This document shows positions 10,001-18,700 of a DNA stretch of 64,000 bases, in pieces (positions within the stretch are counted from its first letter, which is position 1; each line of letters opens with the position of its first letter). The stretch comes from Tenacibaculum discolor (GTDB taxonomy: Bacteria > Bacteroidota > Bacteroidia > Flavobacteriales > Flavobacteriaceae). Under the pieces are notes generated by a model that was not told the origin of the DNA, did not search any database, and worked only from the letters and a program-made list of their open reading frames with translations. Location: positions 1 through 64,000 of the forward strand of contig NZ_RCCS01000006.1 of assembly GCF_003664185.1 (NCBI RefSeq), in the 5' to 3' direction. A program made the translations under genes and the position numbers.

Positions 10001-12579
10001 ATAAAGAATCGTATGAAGTAGGTGAAAAAGCAACTGTTAAGTTTCCTTCTTCAGAAGAAGGAAAAGCGTTTATAACAATAGAAAACGGAACAGAAGTATT
10101 AGATCATTTTTGGGTGCCAACACAAGCACAACAAACAACGTTTAGTTTTCCAGTAAAAGCGAGTTATACACCAAATGTGTTTGTAAATATTTCGTTACTA
10201 CAAAAACACAGTCAAACAGTAAATGATTTACCAATTCGTATGTATGGTTCAATTCCTATGTTAGTGAATAATCCTGCAACCAAATTGGAACCAAAAATTC
10301 AGTTAGCAGACGAGTTACGACCAGAATCTACCGCAACTATTCGAGTGAAAGAAGAAAAAGGTAGACCAATGACTTATACGATTGCATTAGTAGATGAAGG
10401 CTTATTAGACTTAACACGTTTTAAAACGCCAAACCCTTGGGGAGTATTTTATGCACGTCAGTCTTTAGGTGTAAAAACTTGGGATATATTTGATGATGTT
10501 ATAGGAGCTTATGGGGGAAAAGTAAATCAAATATTAAGTATTGGGGGTGATGAAGCTGAAGCAGGAAGTAAAAACAGAAAAGCCAACCGATTTAAACCAA
10601 TGGTTACCTATTTAGGTCCTTTCGATTTAGAAATGGGAGATATTAAGGAACACAAGGTTAAAATTCCAAAGTATGTAGGATCTGTTCGTGCAATGGTAGT
10701 GGCTACTGATACTAAAAAAGATGCGTATGGTAGTGACGAGAAAACAGCTTTTGTAAGAAAGCCAGTAATGATTTTAGCATCATTACCTCGTAAAATAACG
10801 CCACAAGAAACTGTTACCTTACCAGTTACTGTTTTTGCAATGAAATCAAATATCAAAAATGTAAAAGTTACAGTACAACCAAACGAGGCATACACAATTG
10901 TAGGAGATAAAACACAGACAGTTTCATTTAATCAGCCAGATGAAAAAATGGCCTACTTTACTTTAAAAGTAAATGATTTTAAAGGAATAGGTAAAGTAAA
11001 AATAGATGCAAGTTCAGGAAGAGAAAAAGCATCTTACGAAGTAGAAATAGATGTGTTAAATCCAAATCCTGTAACTACTGAGGTAAAAGACATAGTATTA
11101 AAATCAAATGAAGTAGGAGAAATCAACTTTACAAGTTTTGGTACAAAAGGAACTAACGCGGCTACAATAGAATTATCGACATTGCCTCCAATGAACTTTA
11201 CCAAACGTTTGGGGTATTTAATTCGTTATCCACATGGTTGTGTAGAGCAAACCACATCAAGTGCATTTCCACAATTGTTTTTACCAGAAATATTTGAATT
11301 ACCGAAAGAAAAAATAGCTTCTACAGAAAGAAATATTAAAGCAACAATTCAACGATTATCAGATTTTCAATTGTCTAATGGAGGACTTTCATATTGGCAA
11401 GGAAATAGTACCGCAGATAGCTGGGGAACATCTTATGCAGGTCATTTTATGATTGAAGCTGAAAAGAAAGGATATGTATTGCCTATAGGTTTCAAATCAA
11501 AATGGGTAGGGTATCAAAAACAACAAGCACGTAATTGGAGAAATAGCTCACGCTATTACAATAACTCACTTTCACAAGCATATAGATTATACACGTTAAG
11601 CTTAGCAAATAGTCCTGATTTAGCTTCAATGAACCGTTTACGTGAATCAATGGGAGTTTCAGATGAAGCAAAAATGAGATTAGCTAGTGCGTATGCTTTA
11701 ATAGGTAAAAAAGCTATTGCTAAATCTATTTTAAAAGAAATAACAGGTTATACGTATACAAAACAATATTATTCAAATTATGGGTCTGAAACGAGAAATA
11801 AAGCAATGTCGTTAGAAACCTATATGTTGTTAGACGACGAAACTAAATCAATAAAATTAGCAAAAGAAATTGCCGAAAACCTATCGAGTGAGCGTTGGAT
11901 GAGTACACAAACTACAGCTTATAGTTTATTAGCAATGAGCCAATATGCTTTGAAAAATGGAGGTAGTAATGGAATTAGTGCTAGCTATATTTTAAATAAG
12001 GCTTCAGGAGAAGCAAGTACTTCAAAATCGTTGTTAGCAAAAGATTTAATAGCTATTCAAAAAGAGAACTCATTAAAAATAACAAACAAAAATAACGGAG
12101 TTTTATATGTACGTGTACTAAACAAAGGAATCTTACCAGTTGGTGAAGAAAAAGTATTCCAAAAGAATTTAGAAACAACTATTACATATAAAACAAAAGA
12201 TGGAGCTCGTATTACTCCAGATAACTTGTCACAAGGAACTAACTTTTTAGCTGAAGTTACAGTAAAGAATCCAACGAGTGAAACGATTGACAATGTAGCA
12301 TTAACACAATATATTCCTTCAGGATGGGAAATTGTAAATACTCGTTTTACTGATTTTGGTAACAATACAATATCTTCAAAAGTAGATTATACAGATATAA
12401 GAGATGCAAGTATTAGTAACTATTTTACATTAAAAAAATACGAGATAAAAACATTCCGAGTATTGTTAAATGCGTCGTACTTAGGTGAGTATTATTTGCC
12501 AGGAGTACAAGTAGAAGCGATGTATGATAACGATTACATTGCACGTACGAAAGGTGAATGGATTAAAGTGGTGAAGTAG
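7084..12579 (+). CDS. Bacterial alpha-2-macroglobulin family lipoprotein
   Basis: 1831 residues from the ATG at 7084, which gives a compact lipoprotein signal with lipobox ANSC (Cys20); an in-frame ATG at 7060 would add eight residues. The chain has N-terminal macroglobulin sandwiches, an MG-type motif YIYGERGVWRPGD near residue 602, long sandwich domains, and a thioester-like GCVEQ near residue 1385 within YPHGCVEQTTSS, followed by the helical TED-type region and a C-terminal sandwich. Bacterial A2Ms are periplasmic lipoproteins thought to trap attacking proteases when PBP1C-repaired walls are breached. PBP1C is usually the direct neighbour; here it lies 8.7 kb downstream at 21326. The thioester Cys and Gln are both present, so trapping should be possible. 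Confidence 0.92.
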   Translation: MKKIIGAFTLIFLMLIANSCKKSIVTESNVNEFSEYISVFPDKLISVTPNLKFVLKKKVTTNFEATEVITTKPAIKGEVVLNDNELVFVPAEKLKSNQEYSITLHLSKLYEDVDENLEDFTVNVKTKELLFNVSLQSPSVYNKNLYAVEGELIASDIIETEKVSSLVKATYNGKAKPIKFSTVGKVSSKVYFKIDSIQRFEDDKQLKVEWTGAPVQSESKGSREVTITGKNNFKVLSVEVIDTDKQHIEISFSDPLQKSQNIKGLIQFLNTQKRAFTYKVNSNKVTVYPKSSFRQKVDIEIFKGIKSTDGYALKENTIKTVYFEELKPAVKFIKSGSILPNSNNLKINFSAVNLKAVDATVYKVYKENVLQFLQYNNLSNQGNLRYVGRPVAKYTVNLGNQGLDLSKENAFAIDLAEIVKVENGAMYRVEFSFNKDYSNYKCDEGASTKTIVFGKKEIDTKSYDSPNYYDDYYYDYNWRDRENPCTTSYYYNKNISTNILATNIGVIVKKGNNNKIVAAVTDILTTNVIEGAKVTLYNLQKQEVASATTNKEGVVSFSDVTNAFFAVVTKNNNTTYIKLKDGEALSMSKFDVSGVKLQEGIKGYIYGERGVWRPGDQLFLTFILNDNANPIPEEHPIKFELINPRGKIIDRKVLPKKINNVYAYAPVTNPEAITGNWKVRVSVGGAVFNKTLKVETIKPNRLKIKLATDSEFIKANSTITGNVEVKWLHGAIARGLKLDINGKFSQTNTEFPKFKNYNFDDVTRRFGTEEFKVLKGNLSSEGTTKFSVKPKLDSKAPGMLRASFITKVYENGGDFSTDVFSNKVSPYTSYVGLQDAEEPQSKNYLFTDEEYTFNVASVNEDGVGVTNSLEVNVYKLSWRWWWSTSDNGLSSYDGTRYHEPYKKLKVTTNANGKGTFKLKVDENDWGRYLIKVKDSKSKHVTSNVVYFDWPSWYAKKKGNQDKSNATMLIFTTDKESYEVGEKATVKFPSSEEGKAFITIENGTEVLDHFWVPTQAQQTTFSFPVKASYTPNVFVNISLLQKHSQTVNDLPIRMYGSIPMLVNNPATKLEPKIQLADELRPESTATIRVKEEKGRPMTYTIALVDEGLLDLTRFKTPNPWGVFYARQSLGVKTWDIFDDVIGAYGGKVNQILSIGGDEAEAGSKNRKANRFKPMVTYLGPFDLEMGDIKEHKVKIPKYVGSVRAMVVATDTKKDAYGSDEKTAFVRKPVMILASLPRKITPQETVTLPVTVFAMKSNIKNVKVTVQPNEAYTIVGDKTQTVSFNQPDEKMAYFTLKVNDFKGIGKVKIDASSGREKASYEVEIDVLNPNPVTTEVKDIVLKSNEVGEINFTSFGTKGTNAATIELSTLPPMNFTKRLGYLIRYPHGCVEQTTSSAFPQLFLPEIFELPKEKIASTERNIKATIQRLSDFQLSNGGLSYWQGNSTADSWGTSYAGHFMIEAEKKGYVLPIGFKSKWVGYQKQQARNWRNSSRYYNNSLSQAYRLYTLSLANSPDLASMNRLRESMGVSDEAKMRLASAYALIGKKAIAKSILKEITGYTYTKQYYSNYGSETRNKAMSLETYMLLDDETKSIKLAKEIAENLSSERWMSTQTTAYSLLAMSQYALKNGGSNGISASYILNKASGEASTSKSLLAKDLIAIQKENSLKITNKNNGVLYVRVLNKGILPVGEEKVFQKNLETTITYKTKDGARITPDNLSQGTNFLAEVTVKNPTSETIDNVALTQYIPSGWEIVNTRFTDFGNNTISSKVDYTDIRDASISNYFTLKKYEIKTFRVLLNASYLGEYYLPGVQVEAMYDNDYIARTKGEWIKVVK

Positions 12580-12599
12580 TTTATAAATAATTAAAAGAG

Positions 12600-12640
12600 A
12601 TAAATAAAGCTTACTGATTTCAGTAAGCTTTATTTATTTC
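12600..12640 (+). terminator. Terminator after the alpha-2-macroglobulin gene
   Basis: A perfect 18-bp inverted repeat (12600-12617 against 12620-12637, core AAAGCTTACTGA) with a two-base spacer, flanked by A/T-rich arms. Its symmetry would let it act in either direction, but only the plus-strand gene ends here. Confidence 0.82.
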
Positions 12641-12674
12641 TAAAATACTTAATCTTTCCTTGTGTAAGACTACC

Positions 12675-12682
12675 TATCTTTG
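12675..12682 (+). promoter_or_regulatory. -7 box for the DEAD-box helicase gene
   Basis: TATCTTTG matches the Bacteroidota -7 consensus TAnnTTTG and lies 36 bases before the ATG at 12718, just behind the terminator of the previous gene. No clear TTG is seen at the ideal -33 distance. Confidence 0.5.
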
Positions 12683-12717
12683 CCCATCAATATAAAATTC
12701 ATAGATATAAAAAGATT

Positions 12718-14031
12718 ATGGTAAATACAGTTAAGACACAAGAAGATATTTTAACAAAGCTAAATATCTATGAATTAAATGAAATGCAACAAAAAGCCAT
12801 TTCAACTATTGATAAAACAACCAATACAGTAATATTATCACCTACAGGAACAGGTAAAACATTAGGATTTTTATTACCAACATTAAAGTTAATAGATCCT
12901 AATAATAAAGAGGTTCAAGTTTTAATTTTAGTACCCTCAAGAGAATTGGCTATTCAAATAGAACAAGTGATACGTGAAATGGGAACTGGTTTAAAAGTAA
13001 ATGCTGTATATGGTGGACGTTCAATGGCAAAAGATAAAATTGATTTAAAACATACACCAAGTATATTAATAGGCACACCTGGTAGAATCTCTGATCATTT
13101 TACGAACGATCGTTTTTCTAAAGAAAGTATTAAAACCTTAATTTTAGATGAGTTTGATAAATCGCTAGAAGTTGGCTTTGAGTATGAAATGCGCGGAATT
13201 ATTAATCAGTTACCTAACATTAACAAACGTATTTTAACTTCAGCAACTCAAGAAGCTGAAATTCCAGATTTTGTACGTTTAAACAATCCTACTGTATTAA
13301 ACTATTTAACAGATAAGAAACCAAAGAAATTAACTTTAAAAACGGTTGTTTCTCCATCAAAAAATAAAAATCAAACCTTAGTTGAGTTATTACATCACAT
13401 AGGAAACCAACAAGGAATTATTTTTTGTAATTTAAAAGATAGTATTGCTAACGTAAGCGAGTTTTTAACGAAGAACAAAATAGCACATAGTTGTTTTTCT
13501 GGTGGAATGGAGCAAAGAGATCGCGAACGTTCTTTAATAAAGTTTAGAAACGGAACAAGTCAAGTACTATTAGCTACTGATTTGGCTGCAAGAGGAATTG
13601 ATATTCCAGAAATGAAATACATTATTCATTATGAGTTACCACAAAGAATAGAAGAGTTTACGCATAGAAACGGGCGAACAGCAAGAGTAAATGCCAAAGG
13701 AACTGCTTATGTTTTAAAGTGGCAAAAAGAAAGCTTACCTGAATTTCTTAAAAACATACCCAATGCGGATATTTCTCAGAAACAAAAGTTAAAGCCTGCT
13801 TATTGGGAGACTTTATTTATTTCAGGAGGAAGAAAAGACAAAATATCTAAAGGAGATATTGCAGGTTTATTCTTTAAAAAAGGAAATCTGACAAAAGAAC
13901 AGTTAGGAGTTATTGAACTAAAACAAGATTGCGCTTTTATTTCGGTTCCTGTTACTGAGTCAAAAAGATTATTAGAAGATTTAAACAATACACGTTTAAA
14001 AAACAAAAAAGTTCGTATTAGTGTTGTGTAA
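12718..14031 (+). CDS. DEAD-box RNA helicase (DEFD variant)
   Basis: 437 residues with both RecA-like helicase domains: Q-motif region, motif I SPTGTGKT (about 41-48), PSREL, GTPGR, motif II DEFD in place of DEAD, SAT, and in domain 2 the ARGID and HRNGRTAR motifs. The last ~75 residues resemble a DbpA-like RNA-binding domain (KGDIAGLFFKKGNLTKEQLG), which in DbpA targets 23S rRNA, so a role in ribosome assembly is plausible. It has its own terminator-bounded unit and is convergent with dus. A second DEAD-box gene is at 44956. The DEFD substitution retains the catalytic acidic residues. Confidence 0.9.
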   Translation: MVNTVKTQEDILTKLNIYELNEMQQKAISTIDKTTNTVILSPTGTGKTLGFLLPTLKLIDPNNKEVQVLILVPSRELAIQIEQVIREMGTGLKVNAVYGGRSMAKDKIDLKHTPSILIGTPGRISDHFTNDRFSKESIKTLILDEFDKSLEVGFEYEMRGIINQLPNINKRILTSATQEAEIPDFVRLNNPTVLNYLTDKKPKKLTLKTVVSPSKNKNQTLVELLHHIGNQQGIIFCNLKDSIANVSEFLTKNKIAHSCFSGGMEQRDRERSLIKFRNGTSQVLLATDLAARGIDIPEMKYIIHYELPQRIEEFTHRNGRTARVNAKGTAYVLKWQKESLPEFLKNIPNADISQKQKLKPAYWETLFISGGRKDKISKGDIAGLFFKKGNLTKEQLGVIELKQDCAFISVPVTESKRLLEDLNNTRLKNKKVRISVV

Positions 14032-14083
14032 AGTAAATAAAAATAAACTATAAGTTATTACTGTTTGTTAGGGGAAAGTAATG

Positions 14084-15031
14084 TTATTTTTCACTATCTA
14101 AAATATCCTTAACAGCCGCTTGATACTTCTTAGGATTTGTCGCTTTTTTAATTTTTTTATAAGTTTTACGAGGATCAGAAAACGATTGAGAAAAATACTC
14201 CCAAAAACCTAGCATTTTCATTTTTATAGGCGTTGGTCCAGATAAGGCAGCATCATATTGCTGGTATATTTCATCATGAAACTCTCTAAATATATTCCAT
14301 CTGTCTTTTGGATATTCAGTAGTATTATCTTTAATCATTTGTGGTAAAAACGGATCTGCAATTAAACCACGTCCAATCATAAAATGTGTAATATCAGGAA
14401 AACGCTCTTTCATAGCTTTAAAACCTGCTACTGTAGTAATATCACCATTATAATATAATTGATGTTTGGCAACGTCTATACATTTTTGAAAAGCATCTAA
14501 ATCAACACCTCCTTTGTACAATTGTTTTCCAATTCTGGCATGAATAGCCACATTTTTTAACGGATATTTATCTAAAATAGGAAAAGTGTGCAGTATTTCT
14601 TCACTGTTTTCATAACCCATTCTCATTTTCATTGATACTAGAATGTTGGTTTCGTTATGAGCGCGATGTAGTATTTCATCTATACGAGTAGGATTACAAA
14701 TTAAACCAGAACCCATACCTGATTTTGTAACCATAGGGTAGGGACATCCTAGATTCCAATTCAACTCTTTATATCCTAAACTTTGTACATATTTGGCAAC
14801 AAATAAAAACTCTTCAGCATCATTGGTTATAACTTGCGGAATAACCGTTAAAGTTGTGTTATTTTCAGGGAGTAAATCACGTTCATAACTCGATTTTATT
14901 TTAAACTTCCCATTTAATCGAATGTAAGGAGCATAAAAAGTATCAATACCACCAAAATATTTTTGTTGGGCATTCCTAAAACGAAAATCGGTAAACCCTT
15001 GTAAAGGTGAAGAAAGTAAGTTAAAACTCAT
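14084..15031 (-). CDS. tRNA-dihydrouridine synthase
   Basis: 315 residues, FMN-dependent TIM-barrel family that reduces uridine in tRNA D-loops. Visible family features are SPLQGFTD at the N-terminus, the active-site NLGCPYPMVTKSGMGSGL (catalytic Cys after NLG), SMKMRMG, the HAR motif, NGDI and MIGRG. The sequence is closer to the DusC-like branch than to DusA or DusB, but the exact uridine position cannot be told from sequence alone. It is a single-gene unit with a TATATTTG box upstream. The C-terminal ~70 residues form the helical tRNA-binding domain with a basic KKIKKATNPKK stretch. Confidence 0.9.
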   Translation of the reverse strand: MSFNLLSSPLQGFTDFRFRNAQQKYFGGIDTFYAPYIRLNGKFKIKSSYERDLLPENNTTLTVIPQVITNDAEEFLFVAKYVQSLGYKELNWNLGCPYPMVTKSGMGSGLICNPTRIDEILHRAHNETNILVSMKMRMGYENSEEILHTFPILDKYPLKNVAIHARIGKQLYKGGVDLDAFQKCIDVAKHQLYYNGDITTVAGFKAMKERFPDITHFMIGRGLIADPFLPQMIKDNTTEYPKDRWNIFREFHDEIYQQYDAALSGPTPIKMKMLGFWEYFSQSFSDPRKTYKKIKKATNPKKYQAAVKDILDSEK

Positions 15032-15047
15032 AGTATAATTTGAGTTG

Positions 15048-15055
15048 CAAATATA
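15048..15055 (-). promoter_or_regulatory. -7 box for the dus gene
   Basis: On the minus strand the bases read TATATTTG, a match to TAnnTTTG, 16 bases before the dus start codon at 15031. Confidence 0.5.
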
Positions 15056-15272
15056 ACAGACTTATCGACTAAATGTTTGCTGTAAACTTTATACTTTTGA
15101 GATATATAAGTTGTCTTTGAAAATTGTTTTGTTGATGCCGATTGTGTTTCTTAAAAAATAAAAACATTAAAATTTTTATAAAAAATATAGAGAATCATCA
15201 CTATACAGTGGTTATTTTTTGTTATTAACATAATATTAAGAATATTTAAATGTAAAAAAAGAGCTAAAAAAG

Positions 15273-15280
15273 TATCTTTG
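15273..15280 (+). promoter_or_regulatory. -7 box of the heavy-metal efflux operon, probably leaderless
   Basis: TATCTTTG is followed by only seven bases before the GTG at 15288, so transcription should begin at or next to the start codon. The gap 15032-15272 otherwise holds only A/T-rich sequence and one further TACTTTTG at 15092-15099 of unknown use. Confidence 0.55.
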
Positions 15281-15287
15281 TTAGCAA

Positions 15288-15683
15288 GTGAGAACATCAT
15301 CCATAATATTATCTATAGTAATGCTTTTTCAAAGTTTAAATATTACGTGTAATAATATTTTAAACTTAGATAAATTAATAGAGCATGCACAGTTTCATAA
15401 AGAAGCCTATAGCGATGGTTTTATTACTTTCTTATCTAAACACTATGGAGAATTAAAAGTAACTCACTCAGAAAAGCATCAAGAAGAAAAAGAAGAACAT
15501 GAGAAACTTCCTTTTCAATTTGATTATCATTTAGTAGACTTTCACACAATTACATTCGAAAATACAGAGGTTTCTTTACCCTCTACATTAGCTTTCATTG
15601 AAAGAAAGCAAATATTTTATCACCAAAATTTTTATAACTCACCAGACGCATTAGGGGTATTTCAGCCACCTAGGTATATATAA
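15288..15683 (+). CDS. Small periplasmic metal-type protein before CusA, Pro-Pro tail
   Basis: 131 residues starting with GTG; the next Met (codon 12) would remove most of the signal peptide, so GTG is preferred. A hydrophobic N-terminus (to about residue 20) suggests export. The middle has a charged stretch with several His and Glu (THSEKHQEEKEEHEK), suited to metal binding, and the end is NFYNSPDALGVFQPPRYI. A similar ending (YYNSYLSAIFQPPKF) occurs in the gene at 40451, so the two are probably related. It opens the CusA-CusB operon, 82 bases before cusA, which suggests a metal chaperone or sensor for efflux; that role is inference. I do not know a named family for it. Confidence 0.72.
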   Translation: MRTSSIILSIVMLFQSLNITCNNILNLDKLIEHAQFHKEAYSDGFITFLSKHYGELKVTHSEKHQEEKEEHEKLPFQFDYHLVDFHTITFENTEVSLPSTLAFIERKQIFYHQNFYNSPDALGVFQPPRYI

Positions 15684-15765
15684 TTCATATACAAATAGTA
15701 ATTAAAATATCGATTTAATCCATAACGGATCGGTATAAAACATGTAATTATTTAAAAGATGAATT

Positions 15766-18700
15766 ATGTTATCAAAAATTATACAATTCACTATAAAGAA
15801 TAAATTTATAGTCCTGCTATTTACAAGTTTTATTGTAGGGTTCGGAATTTATTCACTTTCACAAATCCCTATAGGGGCTGTACCAGATGTAACAAATAAT
15901 CAGGTGCAGGTAATCACCACATCACGAAATCTTTCAACACAAGATATAGAACAGTTTATAACTTATCCTGTAGAACTAGAAATGGCAAATCTACCAGGGG
16001 TAAAAGAAATAAGATCTGTTTCAAAATTCGGTTTATCTGTAGTAACCATAGTTTTTGAAGAATCTATGGGAACTTATTTACCGAGGCAGTTAATAGCCGA
16101 AAAAATTAAAACCGCTTCAGAAAAGATACCAGAAGGATTTGGTTCACCAGAAATGGGGCCTATCACTACAGGACTAGGAGAAGTATATCAATATATATTA
16201 GATGTAAAGCCAGAGTTTAAAGACCGTTACAGTACAACAGATTTACGAACTATTCAAGATTGGGTAGTAAAGAGGCAATTATCAGGTATTCCAGGAGTTG
16301 TTGAGGTTAATACTTGGGGAGGCTATTTAAAACAATATGAAGTAGCTATTAATACTCAAAAACTAAATGCGATGAATATTTCAGCAAAAGAAGTATTTAC
16401 AGCATTAGAAAATAACAATAGTGTTGCAGGAGGAGGATATATAGAAAAAGTAAATCAGTCTTACTTTATAAGAGGAGAAGGATTAGCTAAAACGCTTGAA
16501 GACATAAAAGATATTGTTGTAACAAATAAAGAAGGAATGCCTATTTATGTTAAAGATGTTGCAACAGTAGGCTATGGAAGTGCTACACGATTCGGAGCCA
16601 TAACCGCAAATGGAGAAGGAGAAAAAGTGTTAGGACAGGTAATGATGTTGAAAGACGCTAGCTCAAAAGATGTAATTGAAGCTGTAAAAGAAAGAGTAGC
16701 AAGCATTGAAAAATCATTACCTGAAGGAGTATTCATTAATGCATTTTTAGAGCGAAGTGAACTTATAGGTAAAACAACATTTACAATTACTGAAAACCTA
16801 GTATTAGGATGCATAATTGTAATTTTTGTAGTAGTTCTTTTATTAGGAAACATTCGCTCAGGATTGGTAGTAGCATCTGTAATTCCTTTATGTCTCTTAT
16901 TTGCTCTATCGTTAATGTACATTTTTGGGATTGATGCAAACTTGATGAGTTTAGGAGCTATAGATTTCGGAATTATAATAGATGGAGCTGTAATTATTGT
17001 TGAATACATTACTTTTAAAATCACCCAGCAAAAAGACACCTTCGTTACATTAAACAAAAAAGATCAACAACAAGTTAAAGACTCAGTTAGTAATGAAGGA
17101 GCTTCAAAAATGATGAGTTCTGCGGTATTTGGGCAATTAATAATTCTCATTGTTTTTATACCAATTTTATCCTTAAGTGGTGTTGAAGGAAAAATGTTTA
17201 AGCCTATGGCTTTAGTATTCAGTTTTGCATTGATAGGGGCTATTTTACTATGCTTAACTTATGTTCCTGTGATGGCATCTATATTTTTAAAACCTTCAAA
17301 CATTACAGATAAAAACATTTCGGTACGATTAATAAATAAACTGAATCAATGGTATGCACCAGTAATACATTGGGCATTGCATCGAAAAAAGGCAGTTCTA
17401 GGGATAGCATTATCTATGTTATTATTTTCTGTCTTTATTTATACAAAAATGGGCGGAGAGTTTGTTCCTACATTAGATGAAGGAGATTTTGTTATTCAAC
17501 CCGTTTTAAAAACAGGAACAACGCTGAGCAACACAATTGAGGCAACTACAAAAATTGAAAAAATTTTAAAAGATAACTTTCCAGAGGTTAAACAAGTAGT
17601 ATCGCGTATTGGTGCTGCCGAAGTACCAACAGATCCTATGAGTATGGAAGAAAGTGATGTAATAATTACGTTACACCCCAAAGGTGAATGGACTTCTGCT
17701 GAAAGTAAAGACGAATTAGCAGATAAGTTTAAAGAAGCTTTAGAGATAATTCCAGGAATGGAAGTTGAATTTACACAACCAATTGAAATGCGTTTCAATG
17801 AGTTGATTACTGGGGTGAGAGCCGATATTGCAATCAAGATTTTTGGAGAAGACCTGTCAGTTTTAGCTCAGAAAGGAAATGAAATAAAAAAGTTAGTAGA
17901 AAATGTAGAAGGAGCTTCTGATATCATTGTCGAAAAAATTGAAGGTTTACCTCAAATGAATGTTGCTTACAACAGAACTAAAATTGCAAGATACGGTCTT
18001 AATATAAAAGAAGTTAATGAAATGGTATCTATGTCATTTGCAGGAAAAACAGCAGGAAATGTTTTTGAAGGTGAAAAACGCTTTGATTTAGTGGTGAGAT
18101 TAGATAAAACTAACCGTACTGATATCAGTGATTTAAAAGAGTTATATATAGATTTACCTAATGGAGGAAAAGTACCGTTAGATGAATTAGCAACTATTAC
18201 GTATCAAAAAGGAGCAGCAAAAATTTCAAGAGACGATACTAAACGTAGATTAGTAGTAGGAATCAATGTTCGTAACAGAGACTTACAATCTGTAGTAGAT
18301 GATGTTCAACAATTGATAAACAAAAATGTAAAACTACCTACTGGGTATACAATTACGTATGGCGGACAGTTTGAGAACTTACAAAGTGCTTCTAAACGCT
18401 TAATGATAGCTGTTCCTGTAGCGTTAATATTAATATTTATTATGTTATATTTTGCTTTTAAGTCAGTAAAAGAAGCATTGATTATTTATTCAGCAATACC
18501 ATTTGCAGCTATTGGTGGGGTATTATTGTTATGGATACGCGATTTACCTTTTAGTATATCAGCTGGTGTTGGTTTTATTGCGCTTTTTGGAATAGCAGTA
18601 CTCAACGGAATTGTATTAATAGAGCATTTTAAAGAATTAAGAAATAAAGAATTCTCTACTATTGAAGAATTGGTAAAACAAGGAGCAGCAGATAGGTTAA

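Noticed and set aside
14056..14090. Terminator between the DEAD-box and dus genes
   Set aside because: Only a six-base stem with a 14-base loop could be found, too weak to call.
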